The notes beneath the pieces were generated by a model that did no database searches, had not been told where the DNA came from, and saw only the letters and a list, made by a program, of their open reading frames with translations. Below are positions 22,061 to 30,180 of a stretch of DNA of 37,851 nt, in pieces. A program made the position numbers and the translations under genes. The DNA is taken from positions 1 through 37,851 of the forward strand of contig JAFXXX010000004.1 in assembly GCA_017542065.1 (NCBI GenBank). The letters are read 5' to 3'. The DNA comes from Bacilli bacterium (lineage in GTDB: Bacteria > Bacillota_I > Bacilli_A > RF39 > UBA660). Position 1 is the stretch's first letter. Each line of letters opens with the position of its first letter.

Positions 22061-23385
22061 TATTTTCTTAAGAATTCAACAATTTCTAATAATTTCATTC
22101 CTTGAGATGCTTTAACTAATATTACATCTCCATTTTTAATAATATCTTTTAAATCATTCATAGCATCTTGCTTGCTATCAAAATGATATTTTTCACCATT
22201 AAATTCTTCATTAATAAATTTACTTAAATTACCAATAGTAATTAGTACATCAATTTTACCATTAGCATATTTACCAACTTCTCTATGAATGTCTTCTTCA
22301 AATTCACCAAGTTCAAGCATATCTCCAAGTATAGCAACTTTTCTTGCTTCAAATGTATTAACTGTATCAAAAGCAGACATCATAGCTTCTTTATTAGCAT
22401 TATAAGTATCATTAATAATTGTATAATCATCTTGTTCAATTATTTGCATTCTGTTACCTGTTAAAATAACATTTTCTAAACCATCTTTAATATCTTCATC
22501 AGATACATCAAATAATTTACCAACAGTATATGCAGCTAAAGCATTATATGCATTTACTTTTCCAAGTACTGGAACATTATATGTTTGACCATTAATATCA
22601 AAGAATGTTTTACCATTTTTTAATACTATATTAGATGCATTATAATCTGCTTCAGAATCAATACCAAACTTAACTATTTTTTGATCTATACCTTTAACAG
22701 TACTTAATAAATCATTATCATTATTAATTACTAAAGTACCATCTTTTTTCATACCATTTAGTATTTCTAATTTAGCCTTTAAAATATTTTCTCTAGAACC
22801 AAGCATACCAATATGAGCAGTTCCTATATTTGTAATAACAGCATAATCAGGTTTAGCAATACTAGATAATTTATCTATTTGTCCAAAACCATTCATACCC
22901 ATTTCACAAACAATTATATCTTCATTTATATAATTTAATAATGCAAATGGTAAACCAATTTCATTATTTAAGTTACCTTGAGATTTTAATACTTTATATT
23001 TCTTAGATAATACTGAATATATCATATCTTTAGTACTAGTTTTACCAGCAGATCCAGTAATAGCTACTACTTTAGCATCTACATTATCTATTAAATAACT
23101 AGCAATCTTTTGAAGTGCTTCAACACTATTATCAACATATACTATAGTTCCCATTTCTTCATCAGTAGAACCAAAAGTATCTAGTATACATGCTTTAGCA
23201 CCTAATTTAAATGCGTCTTTATAGAACTTATTTCCATCAAAGTTTTCACCCTTAATACCAACATAACATTCACCTTGATTAATAGTTCTAGTATCTTTAG
23301 AGTATTTTTCAATAACTTCTTCTTCATTACCACAGATTAGTTTTCCACCTGTGATTTCTAATATTTTCTTTACTGTTAATTTCAT
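22060..23385 (-). CDS. murF: UDP-MurNAc-tripeptide D-alanyl-D-alanine ligase
   Basis: 441 residues. MurF adds D-Ala-D-Ala to UDP-MurNAc-tripeptide, the last cytoplasmic step of muropeptide synthesis. The Mur ligase domains are in order: an N-terminal UDP-binding domain (SKDTRTINQGECYVGIKG), an ATP-binding domain with ITGSAGKTSTKD and GNLNNEIGLP, then TNIGTAHIGMLGSRENILKA, and a C-terminal domain with NDTYNANKEAM. Length is normal. The ribosome site is GGTGAT. It is transcribed alone from its own promoter to a shared terminator. It shows that the organism makes peptidoglycan. Confidence 0.97.
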   Translation of the reverse strand: MKLTVKKILEITGGKLICGNEEEVIEKYSKDTRTINQGECYVGIKGENFDGNKFYKDAFKLGAKACILDTFGSTDEEMGTIVYVDNSVEALQKIASYLIDNVDAKVVAITGSAGKTSTKDMIYSVLSKKYKVLKSQGNLNNEIGLPFALLNYINEDIIVCEMGMNGFGQIDKLSSIAKPDYAVITNIGTAHIGMLGSRENILKAKLEILNGMKKDGTLVINNDNDLLSTVKGIDQKIVKFGIDSEADYNASNIVLKNGKTFFDINGQTYNVPVLGKVNAYNALAAYTVGKLFDVSDEDIKDGLENVILTGNRMQIIEQDDYTIINDTYNANKEAMMSAFDTVNTFEARKVAILGDMLELGEFEEDIHREVGKYANGKIDVLITIGNLSKFINEEFNGEKYHFDSKQDAMNDLKDIIKNGDVILVKASQGMKLLEIVEFLRK

Positions 23386-23402
23386 TTTCTATCACCAATA
23401 TC

Positions 23403-23408
23403 ATTATA
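23403..23408 (-). promoter_or_regulatory. -10 element for murF
   Basis: TATAAT on the minus strand, 17 bp before the murF ATG, giving a very short leader. No clear -35 is seen. It lies in the 87-bp divergent region shared with the 23473 gene. Confidence 0.45.
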
Positions 23409-23444
23409 CTATAAATTTGATTTTTTGGGTATTTTTTTGTAAAA

Positions 23445-23450
23445 TATAAT
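23445..23450 (+). promoter_or_regulatory. -10 element for the 23473 gene
   Basis: TATAAT on the plus strand, 22 bp before the ATG, with AAAAAGAGG between. No well-spaced -35 is visible. Confidence 0.45.
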
Positions 23451-23472
23451 TTATAAAAAGAGGTATCAAAAA

Positions 23473-24318
23473 ATGTTTACAAGAAAACAGGTTATTAAAA
23501 TTAATAGATACTACATACTACCTTTATTCTTAGCTGCTAGTAATTATATTGGCATTGATGAAGATGAAGATTTAACTAACGGACACTGTTATTATTTTGC
23601 TGAAAGATTAGCAAAATTCTTGCAAGGCAAATGGAGAAATGTTGGAACAGAATATCTAACAAAAGAAGAAATGGAAAAAAGAAACAGTGAAATTGGAAGA
23701 GTATGCTGTGTAAATAGTGATCATTATTTTGTTAATTATAATGGTGATTTTTATGATGGTGAAGGATTAATGGCACAAACTGATAATCTTATTTGGTTAT
23801 GGAAATATATGAATCCTAATACAGGTGAAAAATTACCAGCTGATCGTGATGCCAAAATATTTTCAAAAAACGATTTATATTATCTAGGAGATAATCCTTC
23901 TTTTGATGTAGCTGCTAATAGTACAATGTCTTATTATAAATCAGCTTTATGGGAAATATATGATTTAATATTTGAGCCATTTGCTGATGAATTAATAACT
24001 AAACTAGAAAAAGAAGCTGAAAAACAAAATGCATTAGACGAAAAAGACAGAACTGATGTTGGAATTGAAGCTATATTAACGATATATCGTAATAAATCTA
24101 AGGACTTACTTGAAAATGATCCCGGAACTAGATTAAAAGTTCAAGATATAGTTAAAAAAGTAAGTATTAAAGATGAAGAAGAAGAAGAAAAAAGAAAGAC
24201 ATCTAAACCTATAACTAAAGAAGAAAGAGTTGCTAAAAAATGGGGAGATCTTACTCAAGAAGAATATATAGAACTTATGAATAGTGATGAATTTAGAAAA
24301 AAATATCCGTTCTTATAA
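23473..24318 (+). CDS. Hypothetical protein with possible Cys-His-Asp protease-like triad
   Basis: 281 residues, no named family. LTNGHCYYFAERLAKFLQG (Cys39 at a helix start), SDHYFVNYNG (His84) and DFYDGEG (Asp95) give the order Cys-His-Asp with a small core. This recalls papain/NlpC-like folds, but the spacing is short and the assignment is tentative. The remaining two thirds are helical and charged, with a run of Glu (DEEEEEEKRK) and the ending EYIELMNSDEFRKKYPFL. It is divergent from murF and ends at a bidirectional terminator facing lepB. Confidence 0.75.
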   Translation: MFTRKQVIKINRYYILPLFLAASNYIGIDEDEDLTNGHCYYFAERLAKFLQGKWRNVGTEYLTKEEMEKRNSEIGRVCCVNSDHYFVNYNGDFYDGEGLMAQTDNLIWLWKYMNPNTGEKLPADRDAKIFSKNDLYYLGDNPSFDVAANSTMSYYKSALWEIYDLIFEPFADELITKLEKEAEKQNALDEKDRTDVGIEAILTIYRNKSKDLLENDPGTRLKVQDIVKKVSIKDEEEEEKRKTSKPITKEERVAKKWGDLTQEEYIELMNSDEFRKKYPFL

Positions 24319-24346
24319 AAAAAAGACCTTTAAGGTCTTTTTTATT
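24317..24346. terminator. Bidirectional terminator between the 23473 gene and lepB
   Basis: The stem AAAAGACCT/AGGTCTTTT (24321-24341) is flanked by A-runs and T-runs. It ends both the plus-strand gene and the lepB transcript. Confidence 0.92.
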
Positions 24347-24899
24347 TTTTATAACTTAAACTTTTAATTTTATTTAGAGGCCATATTCTAATAGAAGCTT
24401 TTCCTTTAATATCTTCTTTACTAACAGGTCCAAACACTCTACTATCTAGAGATACTTCTCTATTGTCTCCAATTAAATAGTATTTATTAGCAGGTATCTT
24501 AACTAATCCATTTTCTTCTTGAATACTAAAATCATTAGTAATACCTTTAGCAAATGAATCATCTACTTCTTCATCATTTACGTATATTTTTCCATCTACT
24601 GCATAAATAGTTTCATTTGGTAAACCAATTACTCTTTTAACTACTCTTTCTTTTTTCTTACAAGATTGAGTACCATCTATACATACATCTGCAACAACTA
24701 TATCATATCTTTTTATTTCAGATTTTTTATATCCTATTTTATTTAATATTAATACTTGTCCATCTTTTAATGTATTATCCATTGATGGTCCATCTACTCT
24801 AACTGGATCAAATATAAATAATCTAATTAATACTACTGCAATTATAATTAATGCATAACTAATAATATCTTTAATAATTGGTTTAATATCCCTTTTCAT
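24342..24899 (-). CDS. lepB: Signal peptidase I
   Basis: 185 residues. It removes signal peptides from secreted preproteins at the outer face of the membrane. One N-terminal transmembrane helix (ISYALIIIAVVLIRLFIF) precedes the catalytic Ser39 in VDGPSMDNTL. The general base Lys88 is in RVVKRVIGLP, and GDNREVSLDSRVFG is box E. GGAGG lies 5 bp before the ATG at 24899, while the in-frame ATG at 24911 directly precedes that site and is not used. It follows rplS across a hairpin with a weak T-tract, so some readthrough from rplS is likely. Confidence 0.96.
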   Translation of the reverse strand: MKRDIKPIIKDIISYALIIIAVVLIRLFIFDPVRVDGPSMDNTLKDGQVLILNKIGYKKSEIKRYDIVVADVCIDGTQSCKKKERVVKRVIGLPNETIYAVDGKIYVNDEEVDDSFAKGITNDFSIQEENGLVKIPANKYYLIGDNREVSLDSRVFGPVSKEDIKGKASIRIWPLNKIKSLSYKK

Positions 24900-24914
24900 A
24901 TATTCCTCCATAAC

Positions 24915-24946
24915 CTAAAATAAGGCTGCAATTAATGCGCCTTATT
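24915..24946 (-). terminator. Hairpin after rplS, weak terminator or attenuator
   Basis: An 8-bp stem AATAAGGC/GCCTTATT with a 12-nt loop is followed by only a short T-rich tract on the minus strand. The rplS stop codon (24942-24944) is in the stem. There is no room for a separate lepB promoter between it and lepB, so partial readthrough is likely. Confidence 0.65.
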
Positions 24947-25286
24947 TATCATTTCTTTCTTTGAATCTGTAAGCAGCTAGTCTTCCTCTTAAGAAATTTA
25001 ATTTAGCTCTTCTTGCTTTACCTTTTCTAACAACAGTAATCTTAGCAACTTTTGGTGAGTGTACTGGGAATATTCTTTCAACACCAATACCAGCAGACAT
25101 TTTTCTTACTGTAAATGTTTCTGAAATTCCAGAACCTTTTCTACCAATACAAATTCCTTCAAATACTTGGATTCTTTCTTTATTACCTTCGATGATTTTA
25201 ACATCAACTTTTAAAGTATCTCCAACTCTAAATTCAGGAATGTTAGGATTAAGTTGTTTAGAAGTAATTTCGTCAATAATATTCAT
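24942..25286 (-). CDS. rplS: 50S ribosomal protein L19
   Basis: 114 residues, the standard length. L19 sits at the 30S-50S interface. Signature blocks are [54 protein letters not shown] and [11 protein letters not shown] near the C-terminus. Its leader (25287-25354) carries a probable L19 autoregulatory structure, and a promoter lies at the end of trpS. The usual rimM-trmD-rplS order is interrupted here by trpS. Confidence 0.98.
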   Translation of the reverse strand: MNIIDEITSKQLNPNIPEFRVGDTLKVDVKIIEGNKERIQVFEGICIGRKGSGISETFTVRKMSAGIGVERIFPVHSPKVAKITVVRKGKARRAKLNFLRGRLAAYRFKERNDK

Positions 25287-25300
25287 TCTTCTCTTTCCTT

Positions 25301-25345
25301 TCTAACCACCAATCATTATCACGGTAAGCGGATTGGCTTTTTACA
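25301..25345 (-). ncRNA. Probable L19 leader (ribosomal-protein autoregulatory element)
   Basis: On the minus strand, CCAATC and GATTGG (25331-25336 with 25309-25314) close a hairpin whose loop begins CCGCTTACCG. It lies directly before the rplS ribosome site. Firmicute rplS genes commonly carry an L19-binding leader hairpin with a CCGCU-type loop. The position and loop fit, but the match is from memory. Confidence 0.55.
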
Positions 25346-25354
25346 ACGTTATTA

Positions 25355-25383
25355 ATAATAACATATTTTCATTTAAAAATCAA
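25355..25383 (-). promoter_or_regulatory. rplS promoter
   Basis: On the minus strand: TTGATT (25378-25383), an exact 17-bp spacer, and TATTAT (25355-25360) with a TGT extension. It begins 4 bp after the trpS stop, so L19 can be made independently of the trmD-trpS transcript. Confidence 0.72.
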
Positions 25384-25386
25384 CAA

Positions 25387-26364
25387 TTATCTAATAATAC
25401 CCATATTTTTTTTCATTAGATCATATTTAGCTTTTGCAAGGTCTCTAGACTTCTTTATACCATCATCTAGAATCTTATCTAATTCTGAACTATTTTTAAT
25501 TTCATTATATCTATTTTGAATAGTTTTTAATCTATCACAAACTATATCTGCAACGTAAGATTTAAACTCACCATAGTTCATGCCTTCACATTCAAGAATA
25601 ATATCATCTATAGACATTTCTTTAATAGATGCACATATATTTAATAAATTTGATATACCTGGTTTATTATCCATATCAAATTTAATAGTAGCATCACTAT
25701 CTGTAGTAGCTTTCATTATTTTCTTTCTAACTTCATCTAAGTCTTCTAATAAATCGATAACACCTGATTGGTTTTCATCTGATTTACTCATCTTCTTAGT
25801 AGGATCTTTTAAGTCAGCTACTTTAGTACCTGTTTTAGATATTTTTACATCTGGTAATGTAAATGTTTTACCATATTTATTATTAAATCTTTCAGCAATA
25901 TTTCTAGCAAGTTCTACGTGTTGTTTTTGATCTATTCCAACAGGAACATAATCAGCATCACAATATAGAATATCTGCTGCCATTAATATTGGATAAGTTA
26001 ATAATCCAACTGAGAAATTATCATTTAATTTACTCTTTTCTTTAAATTGAATCATTCTAGATGCTTCACCATAGTATGTTGTACATTCTAATAAATATGA
26101 AATACATGGAATATATTCATTTTCAGATTGTAAGTAAATAGTACATTTATTAGGATCTACTCCACAAGCTAAATACACTGAAATAAATTCTCTTATTCTC
26201 TTTTTTAATTCTTCAGGATCTTGATAAACAGTTAATGCATGAAGGTCAGCAATAAATAGAATTATTTCTCCTTCATCTTGCATTTCTACTATTTGTTTAA
26301 TAGATCCAAGGTAGCTTCCTAAAGTTAAACTACCAGTTGGTTTTAAACCTGTTAATATTCTCAT
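25387..26364 (-). CDS. trpS: Tryptophanyl-tRNA synthetase
   Basis: 325 residues, class I aminoacyl-tRNA synthetase that charges tRNA-Trp. The HIGH-equivalent is GLKPTGSLTLGSYLGSI, where Thr replaces His as in many bacterial TrpRS. The KMSKS loop is KKMSKSDENQSG. The VGIDQKQHVELARNIAERFN block and C-terminal helices are also present. The start is the ATG at 26364, one base after the trmD stop; in-frame codons upstream lie inside trmD. No T-box or trp leader can exist in such a short gap, so expression should follow trmD. Confidence 0.97.
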   Translation of the reverse strand: MRILTGLKPTGSLTLGSYLGSIKQIVEMQDEGEIILFIADLHALTVYQDPEELKKRIREFISVYLACGVDPNKCTIYLQSENEYIPCISYLLECTTYYGEASRMIQFKEKSKLNDNFSVGLLTYPILMAADILYCDADYVPVGIDQKQHVELARNIAERFNNKYGKTFTLPDVKISKTGTKVADLKDPTKKMSKSDENQSGVIDLLEDLDEVRKKIMKATTDSDATIKFDMDNKPGISNLLNICASIKEMSIDDIILECEGMNYGEFKSYVADIVCDRLKTIQNRYNEIKNSSELDKILDDGIKKSRDLAKAKYDLMKKNMGIIR

Positions 26365-26365
26365 A

Positions 26366-27490
26366 TTATCTTCCCCTTCCTCTTTTTCCTTCAAAATTTT
26401 GAACATTCATTTTAGCCATTAATTTAGCATTAATACCATTCTTAATAGCTTCTAATTTTATTTGCATTAATGAAACATAATCCATACCTAAGTATTTAGC
26501 ATATTGAGTTAGTAATAATTCTTGCATTCTTTGTAGTTCTCCAAGAACATATACTGCACCTTCATCATCAGTTTCATCATTTAAAACTATATTTGCTTGT
26601 TTCATTAATATTTTAATTTTCTTTTCTACATTAGCTTTAGCTAAATTATTAATAAATGTAGGTTCTACTACCATTACTTTATTAATAGATGCTAAATCTG
26701 ATTTCTTAACTCTATTATTTGGTAAGAAGTTATAAGAATCAGCTATATTAATACTAATTAAACTTTTTTCTTCTTTATCATCTATTAAAGAATACTTACC
26801 TGTTTCTTTAATTACATTTTCTTTATCTTTAATTAAATCAGGTCTTTTTTCTTTAGTATTTTCTATTTGTTTTTCTTTACGCCATTCATCTATTTTTTTA
26901 TGGTCTCCAGATAAAAGAACATCAGGAACTTTCATTCCTCTATATTCTCTTGGTTTAGTATATGTAGGATAGTCTAATAAATCATCCATAAATGAATCAT
27001 TTAAGGAACTACCTTCTCTAATAACACCTGGAACTAATCTAGAAATACTATCTATTAATATCATAGCAGGTAATTCTCCACCTGTTAATACATAATCACC
27101 AATAGATATTTCTTCATCTACAAAGTTTTTAATTCTTTCATCAAAACCTTCATAGTGTCCACATACAAATATTAAATGACTTTCTTTAGAAAGTTCAATT
27201 GCTTTCTTTTGATCAAATTTAGTTCCTTGTGGAGACATAAGAATTACTTTAGTATTCTTTTTCTTTTTTTCTTCAATTGCTTTAACAATTGGATCACACA
27301 TAAGAACCATACCTTCTCCACCACCATATGGAGTATCATCTACTTGATTATTCTTATTATCAGAATAATCTCTAAAATTAGTAATATCTACTTTTATTTT
27401 TTTATCTTCTATTGCCCTTTTAATAATTGATTCACTAAGAAATCCATCAAACATATTAGGGAATAAAGTTAATACATCAAATTTAATCAT
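26366..27490 (-). CDS. trmD: tRNA (guanine37-N1)-methyltransferase with C-terminal extension
   Basis: 374 residues; ordinary TrmD is about 230-250. TrmD methylates G37 next to the anticodon to prevent frameshifting. Residues 1-220 are a full TrmD: KFDVLTLFPNMFDGF, LMSPQGTKFD (85-94), VCGHYEGFDERI (109-120) and IGDYVLTGGELPAM (130-143), then VPDVLLSGDH and EWRKEK. From about residue 245 an extra domain of about 130 residues follows. It contains VMVVEPTFINNLAKANVEKK, GAVYVLGELQRMQELLLTQY, and a basic tail (GKRGRGR). I do not recognise that part. It overlaps rimM by 4 bp (ATGA). Confidence 0.95.
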   Translation of the reverse strand: MIKFDVLTLFPNMFDGFLSESIIKRAIEDKKIKVDITNFRDYSDNKNNQVDDTPYGGGEGMVLMCDPIVKAIEEKKKKNTKVILMSPQGTKFDQKKAIELSKESHLIFVCGHYEGFDERIKNFVDEEISIGDYVLTGGELPAMILIDSISRLVPGVIREGSSLNDSFMDDLLDYPTYTKPREYRGMKVPDVLLSGDHKKIDEWRKEKQIENTKEKRPDLIKDKENVIKETGKYSLIDDKEEKSLISINIADSYNFLPNNRVKKSDLASINKVMVVEPTFINNLAKANVEKKIKILMKQANIVLNDETDDEGAVYVLGELQRMQELLLTQYAKYLGMDYVSLMQIKLEAIKNGINAKLMAKMNVQNFEGKRGRGR

Positions 27491-27960
27491 ATTAGCCCCC
27501 CAATATTTTTGAAATATACTTTATTATCTTCAATTTTATCTATAAAATTATCAACATATGGAATTAATATTTTTTCATTTACTCTAATTACGAAAGATGC
27601 AGGTTCATTTAATACTTCTGTAATAGTTCCTATTTTATTACCTTCAAAGTATGCTTCATATCCAATTAACTTTTCAGCATATATTTCATTACCTAAATCA
27701 ATAGAATCTATATCTACATATGCATTAAGTCCTTTTAAATATAAAACATCATTAATATTATTATATCCTTCAAAAGTAACCATATCGAATACTTTATGAT
27801 GTCTATAAGTATTAATAATAAACTCTTCTTTCTTTTTACCTACATATAGTTTAACACCCTTAACGAAAACTTTATCTTTATATCTAAAATCAGATAATAT
27901 TCTAAGTTCACCTTTAATACCATGAGTGTTAACTATTCTTCCAATATTTACTAATTCCAT
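27487..27960 (-). CDS. rimM: 16S rRNA processing protein RimM
   Basis: 157 residues. RimM assists maturation of the 30S head and binds S19. The N-terminal domain begins MELVNIGRIVNTHGIKGELR, and the PRC-barrel domain carries LIGYEAYFEGNKIGTITEVL and ILIPYVDNFIDKI. The ATG at 27960 follows AGGTGATTAAC. The TGA stop overlaps the trmD start. It is the classical rimM-trmD pair. Confidence 0.96.
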   Translation of the reverse strand: MELVNIGRIVNTHGIKGELRILSDFRYKDKVFVKGVKLYVGKKKEEFIINTYRHHKVFDMVTFEGYNNINDVLYLKGLNAYVDIDSIDLGNEIYAEKLIGYEAYFEGNKIGTITEVLNEPASFVIRVNEKILIPYVDNFIDKIEDNKVYFKNIGGLI

Positions 27961-27969
27961 GTTAATCAC

Positions 27970-28695
27970 CTATTTATTTAATTCATACATAATAATGGAA
28001 GCTGAAACTCCAACATTTAAACTTTCACAATTTTCATTCATATCTATATAGATATTTTTATCGCAAAGTTCTCTAACTTTGTCACTCATTCCGTTTCCTT
28101 CATTGCCCATTATTATAGCATATTTTTCATTTTTTGAAACACTTTTTACATCTATTCCATTAGTTACATCTGTACCTAATATTTTATATCCATTTTCTTT
28201 TAAAAATGAGATGTATTCTACTAAGTTTATGCGTTTAATATTTAGGTAAAAATTCATACCTTGAGCACTTCTAAGTGACTTAGTATTATACATATCTACA
28301 GAAGTCTCACTTAGTACTATATTCTTTAAATTAAAGGCTACCGCACTTCTTAAAATTGTTCCTAGATTACCAGGATCTTGTACTCCATCAAGAATAAGAA
28401 TGTTTTCATTTAAATCTATTTCATTATCTTTCATAGAGCATATTCCAATTATATTTGATGTTGAAGGTAACATACTTATAGTTTTCATAACTGCCTCAGT
28501 AACATAAGTTTTTGGAACACCAAAATCTATATCTCTTTCACATAGTATAACCTCATCAAGGTTACCTGATTTATAGGCTTCTAAAACTAAATGTTCTCCT
28601 TCTACTATATACTTCTTTTCTTCATCTCTATATTTCTTTTCATTTAGTTTTCTAATATCTTTTATTTTATTATTAGAAGTAGATTCTATTATCAT
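27970..28695 (-). CDS. TrmH-family rRNA 2'-O-methyltransferase
   Basis: 241 residues. An N-terminal L30-like substrate-binding domain (KIRDIRKLNEKKYR-type; here NNKIKDIRKLNEKKYRDEEK, then YIVEGEHLVLEAYK) is followed by a SPOUT domain. The motifs are LDGVQDPGNLGTILRSAVAF, IIMGNEGNGMS and SLNVGVSASIIMYEL. It resembles RlmB/YsgA-type ribose methyltransferases of 23S rRNA; the exact target is not resolved. The start overlaps the peptidase-like gene by 4 bp, and rimM follows after 9 bp. Confidence 0.93.
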   Translation of the reverse strand: MIIESTSNNKIKDIRKLNEKKYRDEEKKYIVEGEHLVLEAYKSGNLDEVILCERDIDFGVPKTYVTEAVMKTISMLPSTSNIIGICSMKDNEIDLNENILILDGVQDPGNLGTILRSAVAFNLKNIVLSETSVDMYNTKSLRSAQGMNFYLNIKRINLVEYISFLKENGYKILGTDVTNGIDVKSVSKNEKYAIIMGNEGNGMSDKVRELCDKNIYIDMNENCESLNVGVSASIIMYELNK

Positions 28696-29327
28696 TCTTG
28701 TACCTCCTTACGTATCTTTTTATAATCAGGACAGTTTTCTTCTACTAAAGCCCAAAATCTAGAACTATGATTAGCTTCTATTAAATGAGATAACTCATGT
28801 ACTATTACATAGTCTAAACATTTTATATCTTTATAAACAAGTTCTGAATTAAGTGTTACTTTTTTTAATTTAGTATTACATACTCCCCATCTAGAAGTCA
28901 TTTTTCTAATAGTTAAAGATGGATATGGAATACTTCTTGAATAATTATTATATATATAATCTAATCTCTCTTTAAATACCCTTTTTATCTCTTTTTTATA
29001 CCATTTTTCTATATCACTAGTATTTCTTACATACAAAGTATTATCTTCAAAATAAGGGGTTTTAAATGCTTCATCTTTAAAAATTTCTATTTTATTACCA
29101 AAGTAATAATAATCTAATTTCTTTTCTAATCTTTTTTCTTGTTTATCTAATGCTTTCTTAATATAAGATATATTACTATTAACAAACTTTTTAATTAGAA
29201 AATCAGGAGTAAAAGTATTACATGTAACATAAATATTTAAATCTTCTTTTACTCTTAAATACATATTCTTAATATTTTTCTTTTCTACTATAATATCGTA
29301 TCTAACACCATCAATTTCAATAAACAT
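28692..29327 (-). CDS. YgjP/SprT-type zinc metallopeptidase-like protein
   Basis: 211 residues of the YgjP-like (DUF45) family. The zinc-binding motif is VIVHELSHLIEANHSSRFW: HExxH plus a third His five residues on. It follows MTSRWGVCNTKLKKVTLNSELV, another family hallmark. The N-terminal half is basic, as usual. No substrate is established for this family. It is the first gene of the methyltransferase-rimM-trmD operon, with an extended -10 18 bp upstream of the start. Confidence 0.92.
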   Translation of the reverse strand: MFIEIDGVRYDIIVEKKNIKNMYLRVKEDLNIYVTCNTFTPDFLIKKFVNSNISYIKKALDKQEKRLEKKLDYYYFGNKIEIFKDEAFKTPYFEDNTLYVRNTSDIEKWYKKEIKRVFKERLDYIYNNYSRSIPYPSLTIRKMTSRWGVCNTKLKKVTLNSELVYKDIKCLDYVIVHELSHLIEANHSSRFWALVEENCPDYKKIRKEVQE

Positions 29328-29345
29328 AATCTCATCACTAATACA

Positions 29346-29354
29346 ATTATACCA
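29346..29354 (-). promoter_or_regulatory. Extended -10 promoter of the YgjP-to-trpS operon
   Basis: TGGTATAAT on the minus strand, 18 bp before the ATG at 29327 and immediately after the T-run of the upstream terminator. Confidence 0.62.
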
Positions 29355-29382
29355 TGAAAAAAGAGGATTTATATATCCTCTA
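29355..29382 (-). terminator. Terminator after the 29393 gene
   Basis: Minus-strand stem GAGGAT/ATCCTC with a 6-nt loop, followed by TTTTTT. It lies 10 bp downstream of the stop codon. Confidence 0.9.
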
Positions 29383-29392
29383 TTTACACTTA

Positions 29393-30118
29393 TTAATTGT
29401 TTTTATAAGTCATTGGTCCTTTACCAAAAACATTTATAACAAACTCTTCTCCCTTTATAGAATAGAAACACATTAATTCTTTTAATTTTTCTTTATCTTC
29501 ATCACTTAAATTATATGAATCTACTAGTGATTTTACTTCACTCCAAGGAGTTTCTATAGTTACAGCTTTTAATATAATACCAAGTTTTTCATAAAACTCT
29601 AATTTTGAAATTATTTCCTCATCAGTATATATTAGTTTTTTATCTTTATCTTTTTTACCAATATTATTAATCCAATCTAATATACTTGTTTTCCAGTGTT
29701 CTTCTGTTATTTTTTTACAGTATTTAGTATATTTATACATATCTGCAAGATAACTATCTGCTACAGCACTTATCCAATTGCCTGTAATAGGATCTTTTTT
29801 CTCTATTAAAATTGATATATTAATATCATCTACTACTTCTCTTGGAGTAAATGCATAAACTTTTGTTTCCTCTTCTTCTTCCTCTTCAGCAGCTATTTTT
29901 CTTTGTCTATCTCTTTCCATAAGATCATCTTTTGAAAAACCATATACATCCTTATATGCTTCATTTAATGATTGATTAGATACTATTCTTTTACCATTAA
30001 AAACCATATATACAGTTTGCTTTCCTCTAGTATTTCTATTTATATCTGCTTCCATTTGTATTAATTTAGCATATGCTTCATCCAAATTTTCTCCACCATC
30101 AAGTCTTAAATATTTCAT
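29393..30118 (-). CDS. Hypothetical protein
   Basis: 241 residues, soluble, no recognised family. The N-terminal part (MKYLRLDGGENLDEAYAKLI, then VYMVFNGKRIVSNQSLNEAY) reads like a small alpha/beta module. A run of Glu (about 80-90) marks a linker. The rest is helical and charged, with a repeated WxxxxLDW/W-type landmark near HWKTSILDWINNIG, and ends VINVFGKGPMTYKNN. The ATG at 30118 follows CGGAGTGAG. It has its own extended -10 promoter and terminator, so it is transcribed alone. Confidence 0.75.
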   Translation of the reverse strand: MKYLRLDGGENLDEAYAKLIQMEADINRNTRGKQTVYMVFNGKRIVSNQSLNEAYKDVYGFSKDDLMERDRQRKIAAEEEEEEETKVYAFTPREVVDDINISILIEKKDPITGNWISAVADSYLADMYKYTKYCKKITEEHWKTSILDWINNIGKKDKDKKLIYTDEEIISKLEFYEKLGIILKAVTIETPWSEVKSLVDSYNLSDEDKEKLKELMCFYSIKGEEFVINVFGKGPMTYKNN

Positions 30119-30141
30119 TTTCTCACTCCGTCGTAGATACA

Positions 30142-30150
30142 ATTATATCA
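30142..30150 (-). promoter_or_regulatory. Extended -10 promoter of the 29393 gene
   Basis: TGATATAAT on the minus strand, 23 bp before the ATG at 30118, next to the T-run of the upstream terminator. Confidence 0.6.
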
Positions 30151-30151
30151 C

Positions 30152-30180
30152 AAAAAAAAGAAAATTAAAGCATAATTTTC
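30152..30180 (-). terminator. Terminator embedded in the end of the 30165 gene
   Basis: An 8-bp stem GAAAATTA/TAATTTTC with a 5-nt loop and a T8 run on the minus strand. The TAA stop (30165-30167) is in the stem. It ends the polC transcript. Confidence 0.87.

Noticed and set aside
25301-25345. tRNA or T-box upstream of rplS
   Set aside because: No cloverleaf and no T-box core (GGTGGNACCGCG) are present. The hairpin fits an L19 leader better.
25580-25930. Plus-strand 116-codon frame
   Set aside because: It is antisense to the KMSKS region of trpS and lacks start signals.
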